Shown piece by piece: positions 9,583 through 19,492 of a stretch of 64,000 nt of DNA. Numbering within the stretch: position 1 is the stretch's first letter; each line of letters begins with the position of its first letter. The notes beneath the pieces were generated by a model. That model worked only from the letters and a program-made list of their open reading frames with translations. It was not told where the DNA came from and did not search any database. The DNA is from Janthinobacterium sp. Marseille (GTDB lineage: Bacteria > Pseudomonadota > Gammaproteobacteria > Burkholderiales > Burkholderiaceae_D): NCBI RefSeq assembly GCF_000013625.1, contig NC_009659.1, forward strand, positions 1,674,001 through 1,738,000, read 5' to 3'. Both the position numbers and the translations under genes were made by a program.

Positions 9583-9660
9583 ACGAAGGCAAAATTATAC
9601 CAGAGCTGTGATGTGTTTTCGTCATGCAAGAATTTGAAATTCACGCGCGACAAACACCTA

Positions 9661-11343
9661 TCAGGATACTCGGCCGGGCGTATGGGCGATCTGCGTTCGC
9701 TTTGCTGCAGCACGGTCTGCTACACGCAAGGGCGGCTTGATGTTTGGTAATGGCGCATGCGTTGGTGCCGGTGCAGCCTGTTCTGCAGAACTCGAGCGAT
9801 AACCGATACGGAAGCCACCCCAGTGCTTGCCGTTCACATAGATAGGCACCGACAAATCATGCATGACTTCACCTGTGTCACGCTTATAGGTTTGCAGTAA
9901 GAAGGCCTTGGTGTTGCTGCCGCAACGCTTGCCGGTGCGATCAGTGAAGATGCGCTTGGTACGGTTATTCACCAGGTCGACATCGTAGTCGCCCGTCAGC
10001 GGCTTCGAGAATTTCTTGTTATGCGTGGGGAAGTAGCCATTGTCATCAACTGCGCCGGCGTAGGCGAGTTGCGGCATCGTATCCAGTATTGCTTCCTGTA
10101 TCTCGGGCAATACACGGTCGGTAAAGGCGTCGAATTGCGTCGTATGTTTCGCCGGCGAGGTATTCGGGACAGGTCGGTAATTACGGTCAAACAGCGCGTC
10201 ACGGCTGATGCGTCCGTTGGCGATGGCTTCCTCGAATACCTTGCCTATGCGCAGCGCAGCCGTGCTTGCAACCATGCGTATCTCATCGTGCTGGGTAGCG
10301 GCACCGCTTTCAGCGATGGCATCGTAAACAGTTTCGGCGCGTTCCGACAAGGCCATCGCGGAGGCGGCAACGCGCGGCAATTCAGTGTCGGTGGCCAGCA
10401 TGCCGTCGCGGATTTTAAGGATGGCGGCTGCGATCTTGTGGGTGGTCTCTACGTGCTCGCGTGATGCATGTGCGATTTGCTGTATCTCTTCTTCCGAGGT
10501 GCCGGCGGCGCGTTCTATATTGCTGAGGAATTCGTGCACGCGTTCGACGTTTTGTGATGCTTCCATGACCTTGCTGCTGAGCGCATGCATGCCGCCTGCA
10601 GCACGTTCGGCTTCGACGTTAATGGCTGTCACCATCGCACCGATATCATCGGTGGCTTCCTTGGTACGCTGCGCCAGTTGTCGCACTTCACCGGCGACTA
10701 CGGCAAAGCCGCGGCCGTGTTCACCGGCACGCGCGGCTTCGATGGCGGCGTTCAATGCCAGCAAATTGGTGCGGGCGGCGATTTCACTGATGACTTCGGT
10801 GATGCCATGGATACGTCGTGATTTTTCCTGCAGCACACGCATCATTTCGGAGGCTGTTTGTGCATCATCACGTGCCTTGCCGATTTGTTCCAGGCCCAGA
10901 TTGACTTCGTTGCGGCCGGCCACGCTCTCGGCACGGACTTCGGCCGCGATGCTGGATGCGCGCTCGGCGTTGGCGGCAATTTGTTCGGTGGTGCTGGCGT
11001 TTTGTTCGGAACCGGTGACGATGCCATTGGCCGCCTGCACATCTTGCGCGATCTTGTTTTTGATCGAGTCCACGAAGTAAGAGGTCTCGGCGGCACCTAT
11101 CATGATGTGGTCAATTTCGCCGCCTATCTTGTTGACGAAATCGGTATTCTTGCCGCCACCGCGAGGCAATAACTGCAGCAGGGAGGCAGTGAGCAGCGCC
11201 GAAATCAGCAGCAGCCATGGTAATGCCAGCGCGTCAGCAGTGAGGTGCCAGATGCCGAAGGCGAGTCCGGCACCGACCGCCACGGCGCATGAGAAAAGGG
11301 TGCATTGTTTCAGCCATAGGGAAAAACTTTTGTTCCTGAACAT
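9661..11343 (-). CDS. methyl-accepting chemotaxis protein with a C-terminal cytoplasmic module
   Basis: 560 residues. Two membrane helices (about 13-32 and 38-60) are separated by only a few residues, so there is no periplasmic sensor and no clear HAMP domain. The signalling coiled coil has the conserved hairpin tip ([20 protein letters not shown]) at about 185-204. After it, residues 375-515 form an extra module with [33 protein letters not shown] and [10 protein letters not shown]. That module resembles the C-terminal PAS/Cache-like part of some proteobacterial chemoreceptors, an assignment made from memory. GGAG lies 8 bases before the ATG. No other chemotaxis gene is nearby, so it probably joins arrays encoded elsewhere. 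Confidence 0.88.
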   Translation of the reverse strand: MFRNKSFSLWLKQCTLFSCAVAVGAGLAFGIWHLTADALALPWLLLISALLTASLLQLLPRGGGKNTDFVNKIGGEIDHIMIGAAETSYFVDSIKNKIAQDVQAANGIVTGSEQNASTTEQIAANAERASSIAAEVRAESVAGRNEVNLGLEQIGKARDDAQTASEMMRVLQEKSRRIHGITEVISEIAARTNLLALNAAIEAARAGEHGRGFAVVAGEVRQLAQRTKEATDDIGAMVTAINVEAERAAGGMHALSSKVMEASQNVERVHEFLSNIERAAGTSEEEIQQIAHASREHVETTHKIAAAILKIRDGMLATDTELPRVAASAMALSERAETVYDAIAESGAATQHDEIRMVASTAALRIGKVFEEAIANGRISRDALFDRNYRPVPNTSPAKHTTQFDAFTDRVLPEIQEAILDTMPQLAYAGAVDDNGYFPTHNKKFSKPLTGDYDVDLVNNRTKRIFTDRTGKRCGSNTKAFLLQTYKRDTGEVMHDLSVPIYVNGKHWGGFRIGYRSSSAEQAAPAPTHAPLPNIKPPLRVADRAAAKRTQIAHTPGRVS

Positions 11344-11646
11344 ATCGCGGTCTCCACGCAGATAATCTGGCGCGCCTTGATTTGTTTTATGGCGGCACGC
11401 TCAGACAGAACATAAGAAAACAACAAGTTTTGATACTGCTATACCGGTAAGAAAGGGCCTGTTTTTTGTTCTGTGCCCCTCGGCATGCAGGTGAATTTTT
11501 ATTGATGTGATTTGATATTACTCACACTTGCTTACGCGCAGCTTATGCGGAACGTACTAAAAGCCGGGTGAAACCAAAGTTCACATTTCAAGGCTGGAAA
11601 GGTGGTGTAAAAATGGAAACATATATGCTGCCGGCTATATGCAAAC
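11344..11646. other. divergent intergenic region, chemoreceptor / ModA-like gene
   Basis: About 300 bases, AT-rich, with no RNA gene or convincing terminator. It must hold promoters for both flanking genes, but I cannot assign -35/-10 pairs with confidence. A short frame from ATG 11613 is out of phase with the ModA-like gene and has no protein-like features. Confidence 0.5.
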
Positions 11647-12465
11647 GTGCTCATATTGGTAATGTTGCAAATGCTGGGTACTATGTTTGTCTTTTGCCCG
11701 CAAACCATGAGCTTTCCGGCGACCCGACTTGTTTCTGCAGCAGCCCAATCGTACCGCTTACTTGCCGCGGGGAGTTTGCACGCGGTCATGGATGAAATGA
11801 TCCGTGCCTACCAGCAGCAGGGCGGTGCCGCCTTTGACGCGCAGTACGGCCCATCCGGCAAATTGCGGCAAGAGATAGAGAACGGTGCGCAGGTGGATGT
11901 CTTTGCTTCCGCCTCCGTCGGGCATACCGAGGCATTGGCGCAGCAGAAGTTGCTCGGACCATCGACACTGTTCACGCATAATGATTTATGTGTGCTGGCG
12001 CGACCGACGCTGGACCTGCGCACGGATAATCTATTGACGATGCTGGCTGATCCGGCGCTGCGCATCGCGACCTCAACACCTGCAAGCGACCCGATGGGGG
12101 ACTACACCTGGCAATTCTTCCGCAACGCAGACAGGCGGATACCGGGATTTTATGAGGTGATGAATGCGCAAGCCGTCAAACTGTCGGGCACGCACATCCC
12201 CGCGGCGGACGAGAGATTGCCTTATATAACTGCTTTTGAGGAAGACAGGGCTGATGCATATATCATGTACTGCACGAATGCAGTCGTGACGCGCAAGGTC
12301 TTGCCGCAACTAAAGGTAGTCGCCATTCCCGATGATTTGAATGTACGCAGCGCCTACGGGATTGCGGCACACACCGAATCGGAGCAAGGCAAACGCTTCG
12401 TGCAGTTTGTACTTGCAGCGGCAGGACAGGCGATATTGAAGAAGCACGGCTTTGGTTCATGTTGA
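11647..12465 (+). CDS. ModA-like periplasmic substrate-binding protein
   Basis: Up to 272 residues from GTG 11647; ATG 11662 in the same frame is an alternative. A hydrophobic N-terminus (MLILVMLQMLGTMFVF) looks like an export signal. The mature part has the ModA-type signatures LAAGSLHAVMDEMIRAY, YGPSGKLRQEIENGAQVDVFASAS and EDRADAYIMYCTNAV. Classic ModA binds molybdate or tungstate for the ModBC importer. No modB or modC is here, so the ligand and partner are unknown. The downstream neighbour is a nitrate-reductase-associated protein, which supports a molybdenum or oxyanion link. Confidence 0.8.
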   Translation: MLILVMLQMLGTMFVFCPQTMSFPATRLVSAAAQSYRLLAAGSLHAVMDEMIRAYQQQGGAAFDAQYGPSGKLRQEIENGAQVDVFASASVGHTEALAQQKLLGPSTLFTHNDLCVLARPTLDLRTDNLLTMLADPALRIATSTPASDPMGDYTWQFFRNADRRIPGFYEVMNAQAVKLSGTHIPAADERLPYITAFEEDRADAYIMYCTNAVVTRKVLPQLKVVAIPDDLNVRSAYGIAAHTESEQGKRFVQFVLAAAGQAILKKHGFGSC

Positions 12466-12538
12466 AGCTAGCAGGTCCAGGATACGACCCGCTATATATG
12501 CGGGCAGATAAATTTGTTATGAGTGGCATTGTTTGATC

Positions 12539-13003
12539 ATGCAGGGGCTTTTCGAATTCGAACAGGATGGGCGCTATCCTTTGCGCCGCATTCCGATGGT
12601 GATGCGTTTCAATCTGGATGCATGCGGCATTAAAATTTCCCTTACCGCCTGGATTACGCTTAGTCGTGATGAACGTGAAGAATTGGTAGCCTTGCCTTGT
12701 GCAACGGCGGAGCAGCAACAGGCATATCGTGAGCGTATGGCCGCTTTGCTGGCGCCGCATGCGGACAATCCGGATGCTGTCATTGAAACGGTCGAGATCG
12801 ATAGCGCACCGGCCTGGCGCGAGGTAAATGAAGTACCGCCAGCCGTAAGGAATGGATTAACAGAATTGGCGTTGCCGGTGCCGACACACGCGCAATGGGC
12901 AGCCTTGGGCGACTTGCAGCGTTTTGCACTGCTCAAACTGACACGCTCGGGTCACAAGAATGCCAACCTGCTGCCAGCCCTGAAAGAATTCGGGCTGGCA
13001 TGA
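12539..13003 (+). CDS. nitrate reductase-associated (NarM-like) protein
   Basis: 154 residues beginning MQGLFEFEQDGRYPLRRIPM, with FNLDACGIKISLTAW, REELVALPC and a C-terminal helical part FALLKLTRSGHKN. The pattern matches, from memory, the small family that includes cyanobacterial NarM, required for activity of the molybdenum nitrate reductase NarB. It probably acts in the cytoplasm on enzyme maturation; the mechanism is unknown. No nitrate reductase gene lies in the window. It starts 73 bases after the ModA-like gene on the same strand. Confidence 0.7.
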   Translation: MQGLFEFEQDGRYPLRRIPMVMRFNLDACGIKISLTAWITLSRDEREELVALPCATAEQQQAYRERMAALLAPHADNPDAVIETVEIDSAPAWREVNEVPPAVRNGLTELALPVPTHAQWAALGDLQRFALLKLTRSGHKNANLLPALKEFGLA

Positions 13004-13040
13004 GAGGCGACAAACAAATGTCAACGAACAGGATGATGCG

Positions 13041-14174
13041 ATGACGATCAAGATCAGTACGAATTTCGATGCCGGTGCGATAGAAGTGGTACGCGCCGAC
13101 AGCGCGCAGGCGATAGAGCTCAACTTGCGCAAGGATAGCAATGCCAATATCGCGCAATGGTTTTACTTTCGCCTGCAGGGTGCGCGCGGCGAGCGTTGCA
13201 GCATGCGTATCCTGAATGCCGCAGAGGCAACCTATCCGGATGGCTGGAAAAACTACCAGGCAGTCGCCAGCTACGACAGGAAGAACTGGTTCCGCGTGCC
13301 GACTGCTTACGACGGCAAGGTGATGACGATTGCGCATACGCCGCAGCATGACAGCATCTATTACGCTTACTTTGAACCTTATTCGTGGGAGCGCCATCTG
13401 GATTTGCTGGCAACTGCACAAATGTCGGCAGGCGTGCATGTGCAAGACCTCGGCAATACTGTCGAAGGGCGCGACCTGAATGTGGTGGTGATTGGTGATC
13501 CGGCCGCAGCGCAGAAAGTGTGGGTTATCGCGCGTCAACATCCGGGCGAAACCATGGCCGAATGGTTTGCCGAAGGGATGATCAATGCCTTGCTGGAGCA
13601 GGCGAATCCATTGGTACAAAAACTGCTGAAGCATGCGGTGTTTTATATCGTACCGAATATGAATCCGGATGGTGCCATCCACGGCAATTTGCGTACCAAT
13701 GCGGCAGGGGCCAACCTGAATCGTGAATGGATGACACCCTCACTGGAAAGCAGTCCCGAAGTCTGGCACGTCAAGAATAAAATCCATGAAACCGGCTGTG
13801 ATCTTTTCCTCGATATACACGGCGATGAAGCTCTGCCTTATGTATTTGTCGCCGGCAGTGAAATGCTGGAAGGATTTTCTGCACAACAGGCGGAAGAGCA
13901 AGAACGTTTCATCGAACAATTCCTTCGCGCCAGTGAAGACTTCCAGACCGAGTTTGGTTATAGCGCTGGCAAGTACCGTGCAGATATGCTGAAGCTGGCA
14001 TCCAAGTACATCGGCCATACTTTCAAATGCGTCTCGCTGACGCTGGAAATGCCATTCAAGGACAATGCGCATACGCCGGAACCCAAGGCCGGATGGAATG
14101 GGGCACGCAGTGCCAAACTGGGACAGGAAATCCTGCAAGCCATCCTGCATCACCTGGAACGGGGTGCACGATGA
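13041..14174 (+). CDS. M14-family cytosolic zinc carboxypeptidase
   Basis: 377 residues without signal peptide. An N-terminal beta-sandwich-like domain (1-115) precedes the M14 catalytic domain. Zinc ligands are H167 and E170 (RQHPGE) and H260 (DIHGDE). The substrate-binding stretch contains NPDG and GANLNREW, and the general base is E336 in LTLEMPF. This layout is that of the cytosolic carboxypeptidase (Nna1-like) branch, which in eukaryotes trims glutamates from tubulin. The bacterial substrate is not established. Its stop overlaps the start of the CYTH gene (ATGA), so the two are translated as a pair. Confidence 0.9.
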   Translation: MTIKISTNFDAGAIEVVRADSAQAIELNLRKDSNANIAQWFYFRLQGARGERCSMRILNAAEATYPDGWKNYQAVASYDRKNWFRVPTAYDGKVMTIAHTPQHDSIYYAYFEPYSWERHLDLLATAQMSAGVHVQDLGNTVEGRDLNVVVIGDPAAAQKVWVIARQHPGETMAEWFAEGMINALLEQANPLVQKLLKHAVFYIVPNMNPDGAIHGNLRTNAAGANLNREWMTPSLESSPEVWHVKNKIHETGCDLFLDIHGDEALPYVFVAGSEMLEGFSAQQAEEQERFIEQFLRASEDFQTEFGYSAGKYRADMLKLASKYIGHTFKCVSLTLEMPFKDNAHTPEPKAGWNGARSAKLGQEILQAILHHLERGAR

Positions 14175-14635
14175 GCGTGGAGATAGAGCGTAAATTCCTG
14201 GTATTGGGCGAGGACTGGAAAAAACTAGGGAAAGCAGTCGCGATACGCCAGGGTTACCTGTCGTCACAGCGCGAGCGGGTGGTGCGTGTACGTATCGAAG
14301 ATCAAAAGGCTACGCTCACTATCAAGGGGCGCGTGACAGGCATTACACGTGGTGAGTGGGAGTATGAAATTCCTGTCGCCGAAGCCGATGAGTTATTGAG
14401 TGGCTTGTGTGAACGGCCATTGATTGAGAAGACCCGTACCCGTATCGTGCATGAAGGCATGGTATGGGAAGTCGACGAGTTCTTCGGCGAGAACCAGGGC
14501 CTGGTGGTGGCCGAGATCGAACTGGAAAGCGAAACCCAGGCGTTTGCCAAACCGGATTGGGTAGGCGTCGAAGTGACTGATGATGCACGTTACTTCAACG
14601 CCAACCTGCTGCGCCATCCGTTTAGTGCATGGTGA
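14171..14635 (+). CDS. CYTH-domain phosphohydrolase (triphosphate tunnel enzyme)
   Basis: 154 residues with the defining ExExK signature at the N-terminus (VEIERKFLV) and alternating charged strands such as RVRIEDQKATLTIKG and VWEVDEFFG. CYTH enzymes hydrolyse inorganic triphosphate or thiamine triphosphate in a metal-filled tunnel. This short form lacks a CHAD domain. The frame is open from 14027, but the ATG at 14171 gives the family N-terminus and overlaps the preceding stop. The exact substrate cannot be told from sequence. Confidence 0.9.
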   Translation: MSVEIERKFLVLGEDWKKLGKAVAIRQGYLSSQRERVVRVRIEDQKATLTIKGRVTGITRGEWEYEIPVAEADELLSGLCERPLIEKTRTRIVHEGMVWEVDEFFGENQGLVVAEIELESETQAFAKPDWVGVEVTDDARYFNANLLRHPFSAW

Positions 14636-14654
14636 TACGCAGGCGGATAATAGA

Positions 14655-15905
14655 CTAGTGCAGGTGGGTTGATCCCACCTGTGCATCTTCCGGCATTTCC
14701 GCATGCACCAGTTCTGCACTCATGTCCGGATACAAGGGCGTGCCGCAATCGTCGCAGAATTCCATCGGGAAGCATTCAAGGTGACGCTTCACATTCACCA
14801 CACCGCATTCTTCCAGCAAGGCGAGGATTTCCTCTATCGGTGATTTGCGTTCGACATCGACCGAAATCACCGGGTCGCTTGGCACTTCCACACTGCGGTA
14901 TTGCAGCTCCGCATCGTCTTCTTCCCCATACAGCGGCCATACGGTGCCGTACAGCACATCAGGATCGTTGGCGCGCGTAAAGCTGATGCGATATTCATCG
15001 ACGCGGCCATCGGTCGATTCTTCACCGAAGCTGCCGATGATGGCTTGCAGTTCGCTCGCTTCCACATTCAGGGTATGTGTCAGGTAATGCACGGCGGCAC
15101 GTATCGATGCCGGACGGATTTGCTTGTCGCCTTCGCGGCATGCGACGAAGTAAGCTTCCGGCAGCAATAATTCGATACCGCAACCAGGCAGCAGGCGTGC
15201 AATATTCGGCAGCGCTTGTGCATTCCATTGGCTGAGGGCGGTATCGCGCTCGCCCAGGTCTGCCGATACCTGCCAGCGGAACAGCGGTTCACCGGCCACG
15301 GCCGTGACCACTGCCAGCAAATAACGGGTGTCGGCAAGGAACGGTGCCGTCTCCGGGGCCTGTGTCGGCGGCTTGAGCGTGATGCCCTTTAATGCCGTCT
15401 GCGCCATCCGTTGCGTGAAGGCAAAGGTCTCGGCATGTGTGCGCGGCAACTGGTCAATCGAGAAAAGGGCGGATGCCATCACCATTTTGGTATTGGGTGC
15501 GAGTATGTGCGCATGGAAGTGCGCCGACAGGGTGGCCGTTGCCTCCGCTGGTATTGGCCCTGATGCAATTGAAAAACGCGTCCAGGCAAGGATGGGCATG
15601 GCGACCAGCAAGGCGTCGTGCAACACGCCTTCATGTTCGAGCTGGCAGGATTCGCTGGCGGCTTCTACACACTCCATCAGGCCATCGTAAGCATCCGATT
15701 CCTGCTTGAATAAATGATCGAGGGCAGCATCAATACTGTCCTGATGGTCATTCTTCAAGAGTTTGCGCAAAAGTACATCCAGCTGGCGCTCCCAGTTGCG
15801 TTCTTCCAAACGGCTGGCCGCCTGTATAAGCGCCTGGGCGAGCGTCGCCAGGCGCTGGCTGTCGGCGGATAGTTTGTGGCTGGTATTTTTGGACGGACGA
15901 CGCAT
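14655..15905 (-). CDS. DUF2863 family protein
   Basis: 416 residues from ATG 15905; an in-frame GTG at 15965 would add 20 residues that do not look conserved. It has a helical N-terminal half, a mixed alpha/beta middle, and a C-terminal end with ECFPMEFCDDCGTPLYPD, a CxxC that may bind zinc. There is no signal peptide or membrane helix. I recognise it as the betaproteobacterial DUF2863 group, of unknown function. A TACAAT about 30 bases upstream of the ATG could be its -10 element. Confidence 0.75.
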   Translation of the reverse strand: MRRPSKNTSHKLSADSQRLATLAQALIQAASRLEERNWERQLDVLLRKLLKNDHQDSIDAALDHLFKQESDAYDGLMECVEAASESCQLEHEGVLHDALLVAMPILAWTRFSIASGPIPAEATATLSAHFHAHILAPNTKMVMASALFSIDQLPRTHAETFAFTQRMAQTALKGITLKPPTQAPETAPFLADTRYLLAVVTAVAGEPLFRWQVSADLGERDTALSQWNAQALPNIARLLPGCGIELLLPEAYFVACREGDKQIRPASIRAAVHYLTHTLNVEASELQAIIGSFGEESTDGRVDEYRISFTRANDPDVLYGTVWPLYGEEDDAELQYRSVEVPSDPVISVDVERKSPIEEILALLEECGVVNVKRHLECFPMEFCDDCGTPLYPDMSAELVHAEMPEDAQVGSTHLH

Positions 15906-16030
15906 GTGAAGACAATCTGAAGAAGGGCGATGAATGTATTGTAGTGGATTACGCGGGCATCGCACGTTTGTGCCCGTGTTTGCGCATTCTTATTGCCGAT
16001 TCTCATTGTCAGTGATGACGCAGACGTAAA

Positions 16031-16057
16031 AAAGCCGCATGAAACCATGCGGCTTTT
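16031..16057. terminator. bidirectional intrinsic terminator after acnA
   Basis: GCCGCATG pairs with CATGCGGC around GAAAC-type loop bases, with an A run before and a T run after. It lies 49 bases beyond the minus-strand acnA stop. Confidence 0.92.
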
Positions 16058-16105
16058 TGTATGAAGCTTGCGATTCCATCCGTCGCCGGATGGAATGCGC
16101 TGCTA

Positions 16106-18829
16106 TCAGGCTGCCAGCAATTGGCGCAGCACGAAAGGCAGGATGCCACCGTGTTTGTAGTAATCGACTTCGATCGGGGTGTCGATACGCAACAGCACTT
16201 TTACATCACGGCTTTCGCCATTGGCGCGGTGGATTACCAGCGTTACTTCCTGTTGCGGACGCAGGTTGCCTTCCAGCCCTTTTAGGTCGAAAGTTTCATC
16301 ACCGGTGATGCCGAGCGTGGTCATGCTGTCGTCGCCGAGGAATTGCAAAGGCAGGACGCCCATGCCGACCAGGTTGGAACGATGGATACGTTCGTAGGAA
16401 CGCGCGATCACCGCCTTGACGCCCAGCAATTGCGTGCCTTTGGCCGCCCAGTCACGTGACGAACCGGTACCGTACTCTTCACCGGCGAACACCATGGTCG
16501 GTGTACCTTCGCTGACGTAGCGCATGGCGGCATCGTAAATCGACATTTGTTCGCCGCTAGGCTGGAACAGGGTGACGCCGCCCTCGACGCGCGAACCATC
16601 CGGTTTGGCCGGGATCATCAGGTTCTTGATACGCACGTTGGCGAAGGTGCCGCGCATCATGATTTCATGATTGCCGCGACGTGAGCCGTAGGAGTTGAAA
16701 TCGGCTTTCATCACGCCTTTTTCGCTCAGGTATTTACCGGCCGGGCTGCTATCCTTGATGGCACCTGCAGGCGAAATATGATCGGTGGTGATCGAATCGC
16801 CGAACACGCCGAGTGCACGTGCTGCAGTGATACCGGTTGCCGCCGCTTTCGGTTCCATCGTGAAGTCGTTGAAGAACGGTGGTTCGGCGATGTAGGTCGA
16901 GGTCGGCCAATCGTAGACCTGGCCTTCGGCCACGCCCTTGATTTGTTCCCACAGCTTGCCTGGTGCGGTTTTGACTTGTGCGTAGTTGTCTTTGAAGGTC
17001 TTCGCATTCATCGCAAACTTCATCAGCTTGGCAACTTCCTGGCTGGTCGGCCAGATATCGCCCAGATAGACATCACGTGTCTTGCCGTCGGCACCTTTGC
17101 CGCGACCGACCGGTTCCGTCATCAGGTCGCGTGTCATGTTGCCGGCGATCGCGTAAGCGACGACCAGCGGAGGCGAGGCGAGGAAGTTGGAGCGGATGTT
17201 CGGGTGGATACGCGCTTCAAAGTTACGGTTGCCGGACAGGACTGCGGAAGCGACGATATCGTGCTGCACAATTGCTTCATTCATCGCTGGTGTCAGGTCG
17301 CCGGCATTACCGATACAAGTGGTGCAACCGTAGGCAGTGACGCCGAAGCCGAGTTTTTCCAGGTAAGGCAGCAAGCCTGCCGCTTCCAGGTATTCGGTAA
17401 CGACGCGCGAGCCGGGAGCCAGCGAAGTTTTGATGTGTGGTGATACTTTCAAGCCGGCTTCCACTGCTTTTTTCGCCAGCAAGCCGGCGGTCAGCAAGAC
17501 GCTAGGGTTGGAAGTATTGGTGCACGATGTAATCGCCGCGATCAGCACGTCGCCGTTTTTGACTTTGACGCCGTCGCTGTTGGTGTAAGTGGCATCCAGG
17601 TCTTCGATCTTTTTGTTGAAGCCGTTTTCCGCGGTCGGTTTGGCAAACAGTTCTGCGAAGTTGTGTTTGACATTGCCGATTTCGATACGGTCTTGCGGAC
17701 GCTTCGGACCTGCCAGCGAAGGAGCGACCGAACCGAGGTCAAGTGCGACCACGTGGGTGTAATCGATCTCGCCGGATTTTGGAACGCCGTACAAGCCTTG
17801 TGCCTTGAAATAGCTTTCAAATGCGTCGATCTCAGCCTTCGTGCGGCCGGTACCCTTGAAGTAATCAATGGTTGCATCATCGACCGGGAAGAAGCCCATG
17901 GTCGCACCGTATTCCGGTGCCATGTTGGCGATGGTGGCGCGATCGGTCAGCGACAGCGATTCAGTGCCTTCACCGAAGAATTCAACGAATTTGCCGACGA
18001 CTTTTTCCTTGCGCAGCATTTCGGTAATGGTCAGTACCAGATCGGTTGCGGTCACGCCTTCACGTAACTGACCGGTCAGGTTCACGCCGACGACGTCCGG
18101 TGTCAGGAAGTAGACCGGTTGGCCCAACATGCCGGCTTCCGCTTCGATACCACCCACGCCCCAGCCGACCACGCCGATGCCATTGATCATGGTGGTGTGC
18201 GAATCGGTACCGACCAGGGTGTCAGGGTAGTAGACCGAATCTTTCTTATGGACGCCACGTGCCAGGTACTCCAGGTTGACCTGATGCACGATGCCGAAGC
18301 CCGGTGGCACGACGCCAAAGGTATCGAATGCCTGCATGCCCCATTTCATGAATTGGTAGCGTTCGTTATTGCGCTGGAATTCCAGCTTCATGTTCAGGTC
18401 GAGCGCATTTTTTTGACGGAAGTGATCGATCTGGATCGAGTGATCGACGACCAGGTCGACCGGTACCAGCGGTTCGATGTTCTTTGGGTTTTTGCCCATT
18501 TTTTCGGCGACACCACGCATGGCGGCCAGATCTGCCAGCAAAGGCACACCGGTGAAATCCTGCAGCACGACGCGCGCAACGACGAAAGGAATTTCATCAG
18601 TACGGCTTGCGTTTGGCGACCAGTTGGCCAGTTGGCGGATGTGTTCTTCAGTTACTTTTTTGCCGTCGCAATTGCGCAGCACCGATTCCAGCACGATACG
18701 GATGGAAACCGGCAAACGGGAAACGTTCACGCCGAGTTTTTTGCCCAGGGCCTGCAAGGAATAGAACTCGCCTTTCCTGGAACCTGAGATATTGAATTCC
18801 TTAAGCGTATTCAATGTGTTGCGCGACAT
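16106..18829 (-). CDS. acnA: aconitate hydratase A
   Basis: 907 residues, the length of AcnA/IRP-type aconitases. It isomerises citrate to isocitrate in the TCA cycle through a [4Fe-4S] cluster. The three cluster cysteines lie in [10 protein letters not shown] and [10 protein letters not shown]. Substrate-binding [11 protein letters not shown] is in the C-terminal swivel domain. AAGGAG stands 6 bases before the ATG. It is the last gene of the minus-strand arm of the TCA cluster; mdh and the CitE-like gene lie upstream on the same strand. Confidence 0.97.
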   Translation of the reverse strand: MSRNTLNTLKEFNISGSRKGEFYSLQALGKKLGVNVSRLPVSIRIVLESVLRNCDGKKVTEEHIRQLANWSPNASRTDEIPFVVARVVLQDFTGVPLLADLAAMRGVAEKMGKNPKNIEPLVPVDLVVDHSIQIDHFRQKNALDLNMKLEFQRNNERYQFMKWGMQAFDTFGVVPPGFGIVHQVNLEYLARGVHKKDSVYYPDTLVGTDSHTTMINGIGVVGWGVGGIEAEAGMLGQPVYFLTPDVVGVNLTGQLREGVTATDLVLTITEMLRKEKVVGKFVEFFGEGTESLSLTDRATIANMAPEYGATMGFFPVDDATIDYFKGTGRTKAEIDAFESYFKAQGLYGVPKSGEIDYTHVVALDLGSVAPSLAGPKRPQDRIEIGNVKHNFAELFAKPTAENGFNKKIEDLDATYTNSDGVKVKNGDVLIAAITSCTNTSNPSVLLTAGLLAKKAVEAGLKVSPHIKTSLAPGSRVVTEYLEAAGLLPYLEKLGFGVTAYGCTTCIGNAGDLTPAMNEAIVQHDIVASAVLSGNRNFEARIHPNIRSNFLASPPLVVAYAIAGNMTRDLMTEPVGRGKGADGKTRDVYLGDIWPTSQEVAKLMKFAMNAKTFKDNYAQVKTAPGKLWEQIKGVAEGQVYDWPTSTYIAEPPFFNDFTMEPKAAATGITAARALGVFGDSITTDHISPAGAIKDSSPAGKYLSEKGVMKADFNSYGSRRGNHEIMMRGTFANVRIKNLMIPAKPDGSRVEGGVTLFQPSGEQMSIYDAAMRYVSEGTPTMVFAGEEYGTGSSRDWAAKGTQLLGVKAVIARSYERIHRSNLVGMGVLPLQFLGDDSMTTLGITGDETFDLKGLEGNLRPQQEVTLVIHRANGESRDVKVLLRIDTPIEVDYYKHGGILPFVLRQLLAA

Positions 18830-18932
18830 GATTTCTCCTTAATACAAATTACCGATACGATATTTAATACCCGATGCCGTCAGATTTCGGCGGCGGCTTG
18901 CGGCATCGTTTTGCTTCTGTAGCTTTAACTGC

Positions 18933-19430
18933 TTAACCTTTTGCTGCTTGTGCTTTCACTTGATCCGGATTGCGGCATTCGTTGGCCAGTTGCTGACCCT
19001 TTTTCGAATCGAGCAACATCGCTTTGGAAGGGATGTTGATCCATACCAGGCCGGCCTTGCGGTTTTCAAAACGATTGGCACCGGTGCTGGTACCGATGCG
19101 ACCCAGGCGATGTACTTTGTTTTGCCAGCGGATCGCCATGTATTTGTCGTCACCGACGTTGTTGTATGTCGTGATCTTGTTACCCAGCTCACAGTTGTAA
19201 TGGGTCACGGTCGAGCCTTCGATATTGGCTTCACCGAGGTCTTCCTGGTCATCGTCACCGGCGGCGGCTGCAGCGGCCGGAGTGGCAGCGGCAGCCGCTT
19301 TGGCCGGCGCTTTCTTGACGGTTTTGGTGGCCGGTTTTTTTGCAGCTTCCTTGCTGGTGGATTGGGCAAACGCCGGGGCGATTGCGGAAGACATGCCGAT
19401 CAGAAGGAATGCGCAGAGCAATTTTTTCAT
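18933..19430 (-). CDS. secreted protein with an MliC-like C-terminal domain
   Basis: 165 residues. Signal peptide MKKLLCAFLLIGMSSAIAPAFA is followed by a low-complexity Ala/Lys/Pro linker (about 23-60), an acidic patch, and a C-terminal domain with HYNCELG, RWQNKVHRLGRI, STGANRFENR and ANEC. Two Cys are placed to form a disulfide. The pattern recalls the MliC/PliC lysozyme-inhibitor fold, but the match is tentative. GGAGA is 6 bases before the ATG at 19430; the frame runs upstream to 19496 without a better start. Confidence 0.7.
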   Translation of the reverse strand: MKKLLCAFLLIGMSSAIAPAFAQSTSKEAAKKPATKTVKKAPAKAAAAATPAAAAAAGDDDQEDLGEANIEGSTVTHYNCELGNKITTYNNVGDDKYMAIRWQNKVHRLGRIGTSTGANRFENRKAGLVWINIPSKAMLLDSKKGQQLANECRNPDQVKAQAAKG

Positions 19431-19492
19431 TCGAAAATCTCCAATAATTTTTAAACTCGCCCATATCAGATGCGATGTGGGCAAACGGGTAT

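Noticed and set aside
12488..12504. CCCGC/GCGGG hairpin between the ModA-like and NarM-like genes
   Set aside because: Only a 5-bp stem, no T run; not convincing as a terminator.
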